Assembly: GCA_005883235.1 (NCBI GenBank)
Contig: VAYE01000198.1
Coordinates: 1-18,350 of the forward strand
Length of the DNA: 18,350 nt
Direction of reading: 5' to 3'
Origin: Actinomycetota bacterium
Lineage (GTDB): Bacteria > Actinomycetota > Thermoleophilia > Gaiellales > Gaiellaceae
Made by a program: the position numbers and the translations under genes. A model generated the notes under the pieces. It saw only the letters and a list, made by a program, of their open reading frames with translations, did not search any database and had not been told where the DNA came from. Shown one piece after another: positions 1-6,731 of the stretch. The number at the start of each line of letters is the position of its first letter. Within the stretch, counting starts at the first letter, position 1.

Positions 1-1630
1 CCGCCTCGGAGATCACCTCCGGCAGTGGGCCCGAGTTCCCGATGCACGTGGTGCAGCCGTAGCCGACGGTGTGGAAGCCGAGGTCCTCCAGGTACCGCGT
101 CAAGCCGGCCCGGTCGTAGTACTCGGTCACGACCTTCGACCCAGGGGCGAGGCTCGACTTGACCCACGGCTTGCGCTCGAGACCTCGCTCGACCGCCTTC
201 TTCGCGAGCAGGCCCGCGCCGATCATCACGGTCGGGTTGGACGTGTTCGTGCAGCTCGTGATCGCCGCGATGACGACCGACCCGTGGTCGAGCTCGACCT
301 GCTCTCCGTCGAGCTCCACCGTGACCGTCTGCGGCGCGGTCGCCGTCGCAACAGGCGCGCGCACCTCCTCTGCGGGCTCGTGCGAGCCGTTTCCCGTCGG
401 GGGATCCGAGGACGGAAAGCTGTCGGCGACCTCCTTGTCGTAGGTGCCGTTCGCGTAGTCGACGCCGAACGTGCCGAGCGCCTCGAGGAACGACTCCTTG
501 GCGCCGGCGAGGGGGACGCGGTCCTGCGGCCGTCGCGGACCGGCCAGGCTCGGCTCGACCGTCGAGAGGTCGAGCTCGACGACCTCCGAGTAGGTCGGCT
601 CGTGGCTCGGCTCGTGCCACAGCATGTTCTCCTTGCAGTAGGCCTCGACGAGCTGGAGCCGCTGCTCGTCGCGGCCCGTCATCCGCAGGTAGCGGATCGT
701 CTCGTCGTCGACCGGGAAGAAGCCGCACGTCGCGCCGTACTCGGGAGACATGTTCCCGATCGTCGCCCGGTCGGCGATCGAGAGCCGCTCGAGCCCCTCG
801 CCGAAGTACTCGACGAACTTCCCGACGACGCCGGTTCGGCGCAGGATCTGGGTCACGGTCAGGACGAGGTCAGTCGCCGTCGACCCCTCGGGAAGCGACC
901 CCGTGAGCTTGAAGCCGACGACCTGCGGGACGAGCATCGAAAGGGGCTCGCCGAGCATCGCCGCCTCGGCCTCGATCCCGCCCACGCCCCAGCCGAGGAC
1001 GCCGACGCCGTTCACCATGGTCGTGTGCGAGTCGGTCCCGACGAGCGTGTCCGGGTACGCCTGTCCGGCGCGCGACTCGACCACGCGCGCGAGGTACTCG
1101 AGGTTCACCTGATGGCAGATCCCGGTGCCGGGCGGGACGACCTTCAGGCTGTCGAAGGCGGTCTGGCCCCACTTGAGGAAGGCGTACCGCTCGCGGTTTC
1201 GCTCCAGCTCGAGCTCGACGTTCCGGCTGAACGCGATCCGGCTGGCGAACACGTCGACCTGGACGGAGTGGTCGATCACGAGCTCCGCCGGCAGCAGCGG
1301 GTCGATCTTCGCGGGGTCGCCGCCGAGGTCGCGCATCGCGTCGCGCATCGCGGCGAGGTCGACGATCGCGGGCACGCCCGTGAAGTCCTGCAGGAGGACG
1401 CGCGCAGGCGTGAACGCGATCTCGTGCGAGGGCTGCGCCTTTGCGTCCCACGTCGCGAACGCCTCGAGCCCCTTCTCGTCCCCGTTGCGAACGACGTTCT
1501 CGAGCAGGATCCGAAGCGTGTACGGAAGCTGGGCGACGTCGACTCGATCCCCGAGCGCGTCGAGCCGGAAGATCTCGTAGCGCTCGCCCCCGGCCTCGAG
1601 CGTCGAGCGGGACACGAAGGGATCGGCCAC
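1..1630 (-). CDS. acnA: Aconitate hydratase, AcnA type (partial, C-terminus beyond left edge)
   Basis: Aconitase interconverts citrate and isocitrate in the TCA cycle in the cytoplasm, using a [4Fe-4S] cluster. Translating the minus strand from the GTG at 1630-1628 gives [20 protein letters not shown] and then 543 codons without a stop to the window edge. All three cluster cysteines are visible with AcnA spacing: C460 in SCTNTSNP, and C526 and C529 in [48 protein letters not shown] and [15 protein letters not shown] are further aconitase signatures. The normal length is about 900 residues, so roughly 350 are missing. A TTG at 1642-1640 is the only other in-frame start before a stop; GTG is preferred because VADPF matches the usual N-terminus of actinobacterial aconitases. 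No good Shine-Dalgarno is seen, and a terminator hairpin ends about 15 bases upstream, so the mRNA may be leaderless or made by leaky read-through. Confidence 0.96.
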   Translation of the reverse strand, partial: MADPFVSRSTLEAGGERYEIFRLDALGDRVDVAQLPYTLRILLENVVRNGDEKGLEAFATWDAKAQPSHEIAFTPARVLLQDFTGVPAIVDLAAMRDAMRDLGGDPAKIDPLLPAELVIDHSVQVDVFASRIAFSRNVELELERNRERYAFLKWGQTAFDSLKVVPPGTGICHQVNLEYLARVVESRAGQAYPDTLVGTDSHTTMVNGVGVLGWGVGGIEAEAAMLGEPLSMLVPQVVGFKLTGSLPEGSTATDLVLTVTQILRRTGVVGKFVEYFGEGLERLSIADRATIGNMSPEYGATCGFFPVDDETIRYLRMTGRDEQRLQLVEAYCKENMLWHEPSHEPTYSEVVELDLSTVEPSLAGPRRPQDRVPLAGAKESFLEALGTFGVDYANGTYDKEVADSFPSSDPPTGNGSHEPAEEVRAPVATATAPQTVTVELDGEQVELDHGSVVIAAITSCTNTSNPTVMIGAGLLAKKAVERGLERKPWVKSSLAPGSKVVTEYYDRAGLTRYLEDLGFHTVGYGCTTCIGNSGPLPEVISEA

Positions 1631-1644
1631 GGCTCTAGTCAATC

Positions 1645-1684
1645 AAAAGGGCGGCCGCCGACATTGAGGTCCGCGGCCGCCCTT
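1645..1684 (-). terminator. Rho-independent terminator of the collagen-like gene
   Basis: On the minus strand a perfect 12-bp stem (AAGGGCGGCCGC, 1684-1673, pairing with 1658-1647) encloses a 14-base loop and runs straight into TTTTG at 1648-1644. It begins 5 bases after the stop codon of the collagen-like gene and ends about 15 bases before the acnA start, so it should end transcripts of the upstream gene. On the plus strand no T-tract follows, so it acts in one direction. It could also work as an attenuator for acnA. Confidence 0.75.
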
Positions 1685-1689
1685 CTGAC

Positions 1690-2244
1690 CTAGACGACGG
1701 CGACGTAGAAGGAGTGGTCGACCGGTAGCACGCTTCCTGCCGCGTAGGTGATGACGGCGACGAAGCGCGGGTCGTTGCCGGTCGCGCAGTTGTCTCCTTC
1801 GTTCGATGTCGTCGTACACGTCCCGGCCCTGATCGCGCCGGGAGCGTCCCGATCGTCCGAGCTGCGCGAATACGACGCGAAGATGAGATGCCCGTTGACG
1901 GCCGAGCCGAAGTCGAGCACGTAGTACCCGTCGCCGGCGTGCCGGGCGGTGATTCCGCCGGACTGGGCGATGACCGCGCCGCTCGGTGCGACGAGCGCCC
2001 ACCTCGCTCCCGCGCCCGCCGGACCGGCCGGGCCGGCCGGTCCCGGTGGCCCTTGCTTTCCGGCCGGGAGCTGGCCGCGCTTGAAGTCGCGCGAGAGAAG
2101 CGAGAAGTCCTTCACCTGAACGGTCGTGACGCTGTCCTTCGGCAGGCGAATCGCCGCGTAGCCGGTGCCGGCGAGCGCCACGACGAGCGCGAGACACGCC
2201 ACCACGAGCGCCGGCGACGGCGCGAGGCGCCGAATGCGAGTCAT
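1690..2244 (-). CDS. Small exported protein with a collagen-like Gly-X-Y segment
   Basis: A 184-residue protein of unknown function. The N-terminus has a basic stretch (MTRIRR), a hydrophobic core (residues 12-29) and an Ala-rich end (GTGYAA), which is a good secretion signal. Residues 33-60 (RLPKDSVTTVQVKDFSLLSR...) resemble the short segment preceding collagen-like stretches in many Thermoleophilia exported proteins. Residues 62-77 form about five Gly-X-Y triplets (GKQGPPGPAGPAGPAG). The rest is a compact, probably beta-rich domain with two cysteines (GTCTTTSNEGDNC) that could form a disulfide. The ATG at 2244-2242 is chosen because GGGGAGG lies just upstream and the signal peptide begins there; the longer open frame upstream belongs to the pseudogene. 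A terminator follows, so it is probably transcribed alone. Outer-surface or matrix location is inferred. Confidence 0.8.
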   Translation of the reverse strand: MTRIRRLAPSPALVVACLALVVALAGTGYAAIRLPKDSVTTVQVKDFSLLSRDFKRGQLPAGKQGPPGPAGPAGPAGAGARWALVAPSGAVIAQSGGITARHAGDGYYVLDFGSAVNGHLIFASYSRSSDDRDAPGAIRAGTCTTTSNEGDNCATGNDPRFVAVITYAAGSVLPVDHSFYVAVV

Positions 2245-2273
2245 GCTGAACCTCCCCTGGTTGCCCGGATTGC

Positions 2274-2707
2274 TCAGACGTTGGGAAGGAGTTCCCGCCG
2301 AGCGAAGTCGATGAACCCCTCTGGTCGGGGCCGATCTGGTGGAAGTGGGCGTGCGTGAAGCCCGCCTCCGCGTAGGCGCGGATCTCCTCCAGCATCGGCT
2401 CGGGGTCGGAGCCGTGCGATATACGGCCTCGGTAATGTCCTCCTCGGTCACGCCCTCGGCCGCCGCAGCGAAGTACTCCGGCAGCGCGAGCTCCTGGTTC
2501 AACGGCCCCTTCAGGCCGGAGGTCGGCCAGGTCTCGGGCATGACGGCGATCAGGCCGTCACCGTGCCGTCCCGCGAGCTCGGCCGCGTTCGGCGCGCTTG
2601 CCGGCACGTAGAGAGGCGGCGGCTCGTCCGGGAGCGTGTAGCCGGGGCGTTCCGGACGAGGTCGACCGGCCCCTGCTCTCCGACGAGAACGTGTAGCCGA
2701 GCTTCAC
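2274..2707 (-). pseudogene. Decayed F420-dependent LLM-class oxidoreductase (G6PDH-like family)
   Basis: Remnant of a gene of about 320 codons for a luciferase-like, F420-dependent oxidoreductase. A GTG at 2707-2705 opens with VKLGYTFSSE, the typical beta-strand N-terminus. A 1-base loss then shifts the frame to EQGPVDLVRNA. The next recognisable piece, YTLPDEPPPLYVPASAPNAA, is normally some 180 residues further on, so the centre of the gene is deleted. The C-terminal part (ELAGRHGDGLIAVMPE, GPLNQELALPEYFAAAAEGV) is then broken by two more single-base shifts: one before GSDPEPMLEEIRAYAEAGFT, and one between IGPDQRG and FIDFARRELLPNV, which ends at TGA 2276-2274. Piecing the three frames together restores the family's C-terminus. 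The large deletion argues against simple sequencing error. It sits between the mrp operon (divergent) and the collagen-like gene. Confidence 0.82.
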
Positions 2708-2783
2708 GGCCCGGGGCGTACCGCCGCGGCGCCCGCGTAAACGCGAGGTGTACGGCCCCTCCCCGAGAGGGCATAGATGGGCG

Positions 2784-3113
2784 ATGCGAGCCGTCCTCGC
2801 GATCGTCTTCTGGTGGGGGCTCTATCGCTTCGAGCTCGACCCCCGGTGGCTCGGCCGGGCCGTCACGATCCCGTGGTACGTGCTCCGCGACCTCGGCCTG
2901 CTCACCGCGGCCCTTCTTCGCGGACGTCCGCAGGGGAGGTTCACGGAGATGGACGTTCCTGCGGCGGTCGCCCGCTCGCCGGGGAGTCGCGCCGCGCTCG
3001 GCCTCCTCGGCAGCGTCGCTCCGAACGCCTACGTCGTCGACTTCGACCGCGACCGCAACGCCGCGCTCGTGCACGAGCTCGACCCCGCCCGCTCGAAGGA
3101 GAGACCGCTCTGA
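2784..3113 (+). CDS. mrpE: Na+/H+ antiporter subunit MrpE/MnhE-like (MbhA position), short
   Basis: First gene of the antiporter operon; a small membrane subunit of Mrp-type complexes whose exact role is unclear. The 109-residue product begins MRAVLAIVFWWGLYRF and ends with NAYVVDFDRDRNAALVHELD, which matches the conserved MrpE C-terminus (a ...vdvd.dr..l.vHeld pattern). The usual MrpE length is about 160 residues, so the N-terminal helices are shortened; only about two membrane helices remain (residues 2-15 and 20-42). Start choice is uncertain: ATG 2784 fits the hydrophobic start, with GAGAGG rather far upstream (2765-2770). An in-frame GTG at 2748 would add only a hydrophilic 12-residue leader. 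The stop TGA overlaps the proposed CTG start of the next gene. Confidence 0.72.
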   Translation: MRAVLAIVFWWGLYRFELDPRWLGRAVTIPWYVLRDLGLLTAALLRGRPQGRFTEMDVPAAVARSPGSRAALGLLGSVAPNAYVVDFDRDRNAALVHELDPARSKERPL

Positions 3114-3361
3114 ACGTCTGGCTCGTCGCGGCGACCGTGCTTCTCGCGGCGCTCCTGCTGCCGTTCTGGGTCCTCGCGCGCGGCAGGAGAATCGACGCGC
3201 TCGCCGCGCTCGAGCTCTCCTCGGTCGTCGTCACGCTCGTCCTCCTCCTGCTCTCCGAGGGCTTCCGCCGCTCGATCTACACGACGGTGCCGCTCGTCCT
3301 CGCCGCGCTCTCGGTCGTCGGCGGGCTCGTCTTCGCCCGCTTCATGGAGCGCCGCGTGTGA
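3110..3361 (+). CDS. mrpF: Na+/H+ antiporter subunit MrpF-like (MbhB position), CTG start
   Basis: An 83-residue protein with three predicted membrane helices (about residues 2-20, 29-45 and 54-76). VLARGRRIDALAALELSS and the C-terminal SVVGGLVFARFME correspond to the MrpF pattern (...GPt..DRvlaldl..., ...alarylE). The frame has no ATG, GTG or TTG at the expected place. A CTG at 3110-3112 lies 8 bases after a strong Shine-Dalgarno, AAGGAG (3096-3101), and makes a 4-base CTGA overlap with the MrpE stop, just like the ATGA/GTGA overlaps in the rest of this operon. The alternative GTG at 3137 would remove half of the first helix and has no ribosome-binding site. The TGA stop overlaps the MrpG GTG. 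Confidence 0.75.
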   Translation: MNVWLVAATVLLAALLLPFWVLARGRRIDALAALELSSVVVTLVLLLLSEGFRRSIYTTVPLVLAALSVVGGLVFARFMERRV

Positions 3362-3648
3362 GCGCCCACGAGATCGCCGTCCACGTCCTGATCTGGACGG
3401 CGGTCGCGAGCGAGCTCGTCTGCTGCATCGGCGTCGTCGCGGCACGCGACGTCTTCGCGCGGTTGCACTACACCGCGGCGGCGAGCACACTCGGCCCGGT
3501 CCTCGTGGCGATCGCAATCGCCGTCGAGGAGGGCATTCGCAGCACGGCCGCCGCGGCCGCGCTCGTCGTGGCGGTCTTCCTCTTCTTCGGCAACCCGGCC
3601 GTGACGATCGCCACGGCGCGCGCGGCGCGGGCGAGGCGCGAACGATGA
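3358..3648 (+). CDS. mrpG: Na+/H+ antiporter subunit MrpG-like (MbhC position)
   Basis: A 96-residue membrane protein with three helices (roughly residues 5-28, 40-56 and 60-80). DVFARLHYTAAASTLGPVLV matches the most conserved MrpG stretch (D.y.RlHa...a.tlG...l), and FLFFGNPAVTIATARAA matches the conserved third helix, whose family consensus is roughly ...fl.lt.Pv.ah.la.Aa. The GTG start overlaps the MrpF stop by GTGA, and its own TGA overlaps the next ATG by ATGA, so translation is probably coupled. MrpG is a structural membrane subunit of the antiporter half of Mrp/Mbh complexes. Confidence 0.85.
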   Translation: MSAHEIAVHVLIWTAVASELVCCIGVVAARDVFARLHYTAAASTLGPVLVAIAIAVEEGIRSTAAAAALVVAVFLFFGNPAVTIATARAARARRER

Positions 3649-3881
3649 TCCCGTTGCAGGTCGTCGCCATGCTCCTCGTCGCCGCCGGCGGCCTCGCCGT
3701 CGTCCTCGCGCGCGACCTGCTGCGGCAGGCGATGCTGAACAGCTTCTACGGCCTGCTCGTCGTCGTGCTCTTCCTCGTCTTCCAAGCGCCGGACGTCGCG
3801 CTCTCGGCGCTCGCAGTCGGCGGCGGGGCGGCTCCGCTCGTCATCCTCGCCGCGCTCGCGAAGCTGAAGGAACGCCGGTGA
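3645..3881 (+). CDS. mbhD: MbhD/DUF4040-like antiporter subunit
   Basis: A 78-residue protein with two or three membrane helices. QAMLNSFYGLLVVVLFLVFQAPDVALSALAVGGGAAPLVIL is the DUF4040/MbhD signature (...l.s..gll.allf...gAPDVAltE.avG.g). In full Mrp systems this region is part of the C-terminal end of MrpA; here, as in Mbh complexes, it is a separate small gene. The conserved Glu usually following APDVALTE is replaced by Ala (APDVALSALAVG). ATG 3645 forms an ATGA overlap with mrpG and the stop forms a GTGA overlap with the next gene. Confidence 0.82.
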   Translation: MIPLQVVAMLLVAAGGLAVVLARDLLRQAMLNSFYGLLVVVLFLVFQAPDVALSALAVGGGAAPLVILAALAKLKERR

Positions 3882-4606
3882 GCGGGAGAACGCGGACCTC
3901 GCTCTTCCTCGTCGCCGCAGCCGGTCTGGCCGCCCTCCTCGGGTGGGGCATCGTCGGCCTGCCGGCCTTCGGCGACTTCCACGGCCGCTACGGAGTCGTC
4001 CTGAACCACGTCGCCCTCGCCCAGCGCCACACGACCAACGTCGTCGCGGCCGTCGTCTTCGACTACCGCGGCTTCGACACCCTCGGCGAGGAACTGATCC
4101 TCTTCGCCGCCGTCACAGGCGTCGCGCTCATCCTGCGCGAGGCGCGGGAGGCGGAGGCGAAGCGCATCGTCGACCCGGTCAGGGGCGACCCGGTGCGCGC
4201 CGTCGGGCTGGCCGCCGTGCCCGCGACGATCCTGCTCGGACTCTACGTCGTCGCCTTCGGCTACCTGACTCCGGGCGGCGGCTTCCAGGGCGGCGTGGTG
4301 GTCGCGCTCGGAATGCTCCTCGTCTACCTCGCCGGCGACCACCGCTCGTACTCGCGGCTGACCGCGAAGGAGGTCGTCGACGTCTTCGAGGGCGGCGGTG
4401 CCGGCGCGTTCGTCGCGCTCGCCCTCGGCGCGCTCGCCGGCGGTCTCGCCTTTCAGCAGAACTTCCTGCCGCTCGGGAAGATCGGGATCCTCACTTCGGG
4501 GGGCAGCATCCCGCTGCTGAACTGGGCGACCGCGATCGAGGTCACCGCCGCGTTCGTCCTCCTCTTCGGGGAGTTCCTCGAGGAGGTCATGGTGGAGCGC
4601 AGGTGA
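3878..4606 (+). CDS. MbhE-MrpB (MbhF) fusion subunit of the Mrp/Mbh antiporter module
   Basis: A 242-residue membrane protein that joins two subunits normally encoded separately. Residues 1-95 are MbhE-like: HGRYGVVLNHVALAQRHTTNVVAAVVFDYRGFDTLGEELILF has the NVV.a...DYRGfDTlGE signature. Residues 105-240 are MnhB/MrpB-like: FGYLTPGGGFQGGVVVALGML has the PGGGFqGG loop, and the final IEVTAAFVLLFGEFLEEV is the last MrpB helix. About six membrane helices are expected. The GTG start at 3878 overlaps the upstream stop (GTGA), and the stop overlaps the mrpC GTG the same way. The Asn/His usually preceding PGGGF in MrpB is Tyr-Leu-Thr here. Position and domain content match genes E and F of an mbh operon. 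Confidence 0.85.
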   Translation: MSGRTRTSLFLVAAAGLAALLGWGIVGLPAFGDFHGRYGVVLNHVALAQRHTTNVVAAVVFDYRGFDTLGEELILFAAVTGVALILREAREAEAKRIVDPVRGDPVRAVGLAAVPATILLGLYVVAFGYLTPGGGFQGGVVVALGMLLVYLAGDHRSYSRLTAKEVVDVFEGGGAGAFVALALGALAGGLAFQQNFLPLGKIGILTSGGSIPLLNWATAIEVTAAFVLLFGEFLEEVMVERR

Positions 4607-4947
4607 GCTACCTCCCGTACGCCCTCGCGGTGTGGCTCCTCGTCGTCGGCCTCTACGGCGTCGTCACGAGCCGGCACCTCGTCCACCTCGTCGTCTGCCT
4701 CACCGTCTGCCAGTCCTCGACGTACGTCCTCCTGCTCGCGATCGGCTACCGGAAGCACGGAACTGCGCCGATCTTCAAAGGCATCCCGCTCGGGAGGACG
4801 GCCACCGATCCGGTCGTCCAGGCGCTGACGCTGACCGACGTCGTCGTCAGCGTCACCGTCCTCGCGCTCCTGCTCGCGTTGGCGATCCAGGTGCACCAGC
4901 GGGAGGGGACGCTCGACCCGGAGGAGATTCCGGCGGTCCGGGGCTGA
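4603..4947 (+). CDS. mrpC: Na+/H+ antiporter subunit MrpC-like (MbhG, NuoK-related)
   Basis: A 114-residue protein with three membrane helices (about residues 5-22, 26-48 and 73-97), homologous to NuoK of complex I. TDPVVQALTLTDVVVSVTVLALLLALAIQVHQREGTLDPEEI corresponds to the MrpC third helix (DPlpQALvLTaIVI...). An acidic residue, D79, replaces the usual small residue in LTAIVI; NuoK also has a functional acidic residue (E72) in its last helix, though the two do not align exactly without a gap. The GTG start overlaps the upstream stop (GTGA), and the stop overlaps the mrpD ATG (TGATG). Confidence 0.85.
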   Translation: MSYLPYALAVWLLVVGLYGVVTSRHLVHLVVCLTVCQSSTYVLLLAIGYRKHGTAPIFKGIPLGRTATDPVVQALTLTDVVVSVTVLALLLALAIQVHQREGTLDPEEIPAVRG

Positions 4948-6731
4948 TGGACGTCCTCGTCCCGCTCCCGGTCGCCGTGCCGCTTCTCGCCGCGGCTCTC
5001 CTCGCCGCGGTCGGGAGCTTCCTCCCGCACTGGGTCGGCGACCTCGTCGCGCTCCTCGTCTCGGCGACGGTGACGGCCGTCGGAGTCGTGCTGCTCACGC
5101 GCACCGGCAGCCACGACCTCGTCTACTGGTTCGGCGGCTGGCGCCCGTCGCACGGGATCGCGCTCGGGATCGCGTTCGACATCGACGGCGCGGGTGCGGC
5201 GCTCGCCGCCCTCGCCGGTCTGCTCATGACGGCCAGCGTCGCGTTCTCGTGGCGCTACTTCGACGAGACCGGCCCGCTGTTCCACGTCCTCCTGCTCGTC
5301 TTCCTGGGCGCGGTGGAGGGGTTCGCCCTCTCGGGCGACCTCTTCAACCTCTTCGTCTTCCTCGAGCTGATGACCGTGGCGGCGATCGCGCTCACGGGAT
5401 ACGGCGACGAGCCCGCGCCGCTCCAGGGCGCGCTCAACTTCGGGATCGTGAACTCGATCGGCGCCTTCCTCCTCCTCTTCGGGATCGGGCTCCTCTACGG
5501 GCGGACCGGCGCCCTGAACCTCGCCCAGATCGGACAGGCGCTCGCGGGCCACCGCGCCGACGGGCTCGTCCTCGTCGCGTTCCTCCTCATCACGTCCGGC
5601 TTCCTCGTCAAGGCCGGGGTTGTCCCGTTCCACTTCTGGCTCGCGGACGCGTACGCGGTCGCGCCGGCGCCGGTCTGCGCGCTCTACTCGGGGGTGATGA
5701 GCGATCTCGGGCTGCACGCGGTCGCGAAGGTCTACTGGCCGGTCTTCTCCGGGCCGCTCGGCGCGCACGCGACCGCGCTCCGCGCGATCCTCGTCTCGCT
5801 CGGTGTCGCGAGCGCCCTACTCGGCGGGGCGATGGCCTTCCTCCAGCGTGACCTCAAGCGGATGCTCGCCTTCGTCACGATCGGCCAGATCGGGATCGGG
5901 CTCGTCGGGATCGGCCTGCTGACCGCCCGCTCGCTCGCCGGGACGACGATCTACGTCGTCGCCGACGGTCTTGTCCGCGGCTCGCTCCTGCTCGTTGTGG
6001 GCGTCCTCGTCCGCCGCTTGCGGCTCGGCGACGAGCTGCAGGCACGCGGGCGAGGCCTCCCGGCCTCGGGCGTCCTCTTCGTGATCGGCGGGCTCGCGAT
6101 TGCCGGTCTTCCTCCGAGCGGCGCCTTCCTTGGCCGCGCGCTGATCATGGACGGCGCCACCGAAGGCTATCGCTGGCTTCCCGTCGCGCTGACGGCGGCG
6201 TCCATCCTCTCGGGAGGCGCCTTGCTGCGGGCCGCCGGGCGCGTCTACCTCGGCTGGGGCTCGGCGGAGGAGCCCGTGCTCGGCCGCGAGCAGGTGCGGC
6301 CAGAGGAAGAGGAGCCGGTCGATGCGGGTCGTGGCTCGCTGACCTTGATGGTGAGCTGCGCGGCGGTGCTCCTGGTCGTCGCCGTCGGGCTGGCGGGGTG
6401 GCCCGGCCTTGCGGGGAAGGCCGAGTCGGCGGCGCTCCGGACGCTCGACCGGCCGGCTCATGCGGCCGAAGTGCTCGCGGGGAAGCCGTCACCGCACCGG
6501 TCGGTCTCGACACCGTCCCCGTCCGGGACGAGCATCGCCGCAGGGCTCCTCTCTGCCGCCGGCGCGGTGGCGCTCGCCCTGCTCGCGCTCTTCGGCGGGC
6601 TCGGAGCTCTCGCCCGGCCGCCGATCCTGCGCCTGAAGGCACTCCACACCGGGGTCGTGGTCGACTACGTCGCCTGGCTGACCGTCGGCGTGGCGGCGCT
6701 CGGCGCGGCGTTCGTGCTCGCGCTCCGCTAG
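4947..6731 (+). CDS. mrpD: Antiporter-like proton/sodium channel subunit MrpD (MbhH; NuoL/M/N family)
   Basis: A 594-residue polytopic protein of the proton-conducting membrane transporter family. DLFNLFVFLELMTVAAIAL carries the key glutamate E140 (equivalent to MrpD E137), and GFLVKAGVVPFHFWLADAY carries the broken-helix lysine K222. Other charged sites deviate: SGVMSDLGLHAVAK has D253 where the family has lysine (SG...K.G), VVADGLVRGSLL has D340 and R344 where H...K is usual, and GAFLGRALI has R397 for lysine. A C-terminal extension (residues about 480-594, two more helices and LHTGVVVDYVAWL) resembles that of longer MrpD/NuoL-type proteins. ATG 4947 overlaps the mrpC stop. The TAG stop shares its CTAG with the stop of the convergent NrfD gene. 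Confidence 0.92.
   Translation: MDVLVPLPVAVPLLAAALLAAVGSFLPHWVGDLVALLVSATVTAVGVVLLTRTGSHDLVYWFGGWRPSHGIALGIAFDIDGAGAALAALAGLLMTASVAFSWRYFDETGPLFHVLLLVFLGAVEGFALSGDLFNLFVFLELMTVAAIALTGYGDEPAPLQGALNFGIVNSIGAFLLLFGIGLLYGRTGALNLAQIGQALAGHRADGLVLVAFLLITSGFLVKAGVVPFHFWLADAYAVAPAPVCALYSGVMSDLGLHAVAKVYWPVFSGPLGAHATALRAILVSLGVASALLGGAMAFLQRDLKRMLAFVTIGQIGIGLVGIGLLTARSLAGTTIYVVADGLVRGSLLLVVGVLVRRLRLGDELQARGRGLPASGVLFVIGGLAIAGLPPSGAFLGRALIMDGATEGYRWLPVALTAASILSGGALLRAAGRVYLGWGSAEEPVLGREQVRPEEEEPVDAGRGSLTLMVSCAAVLLVVAVGLAGWPGLAGKAESAALRTLDRPAHAAEVLAGKPSPHRSVSTPSPSGTSIAAGLLSAAGAVALALLALFGGLGALARPPILRLKALHTGVVVDYVAWLTVGVAALGAAFVLALR

Noticed and set aside
71..1693. Long plus-strand open frame opposite acnA
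   Set aside because: Composition is Arg/Leu/Asp repeats typical of antisense reading of a GC-rich gene; the minus strand encodes clear aconitase.
2015..2062. GC-rich short repeats (CCGGCCGG units) as a possible DNA repeat element
   Set aside because: They are explained by the Gly-Pro-Ala codons of the collagen-like segment.
2708..2783. Promoter for the mrp operon, e.g. CATAGAT just before ATG 2784
   Set aside because: The match to a -10 element is poor and no -35 is apparent; leaderless expression is possible but not supported enough to list.
2550..3074. Minus-strand open frame opposite mrpE
   Set aside because: Mostly Arg/Glu-rich shadow; only the C-terminal piece EQGPVDLVRNA belongs to the LLM pseudogene.
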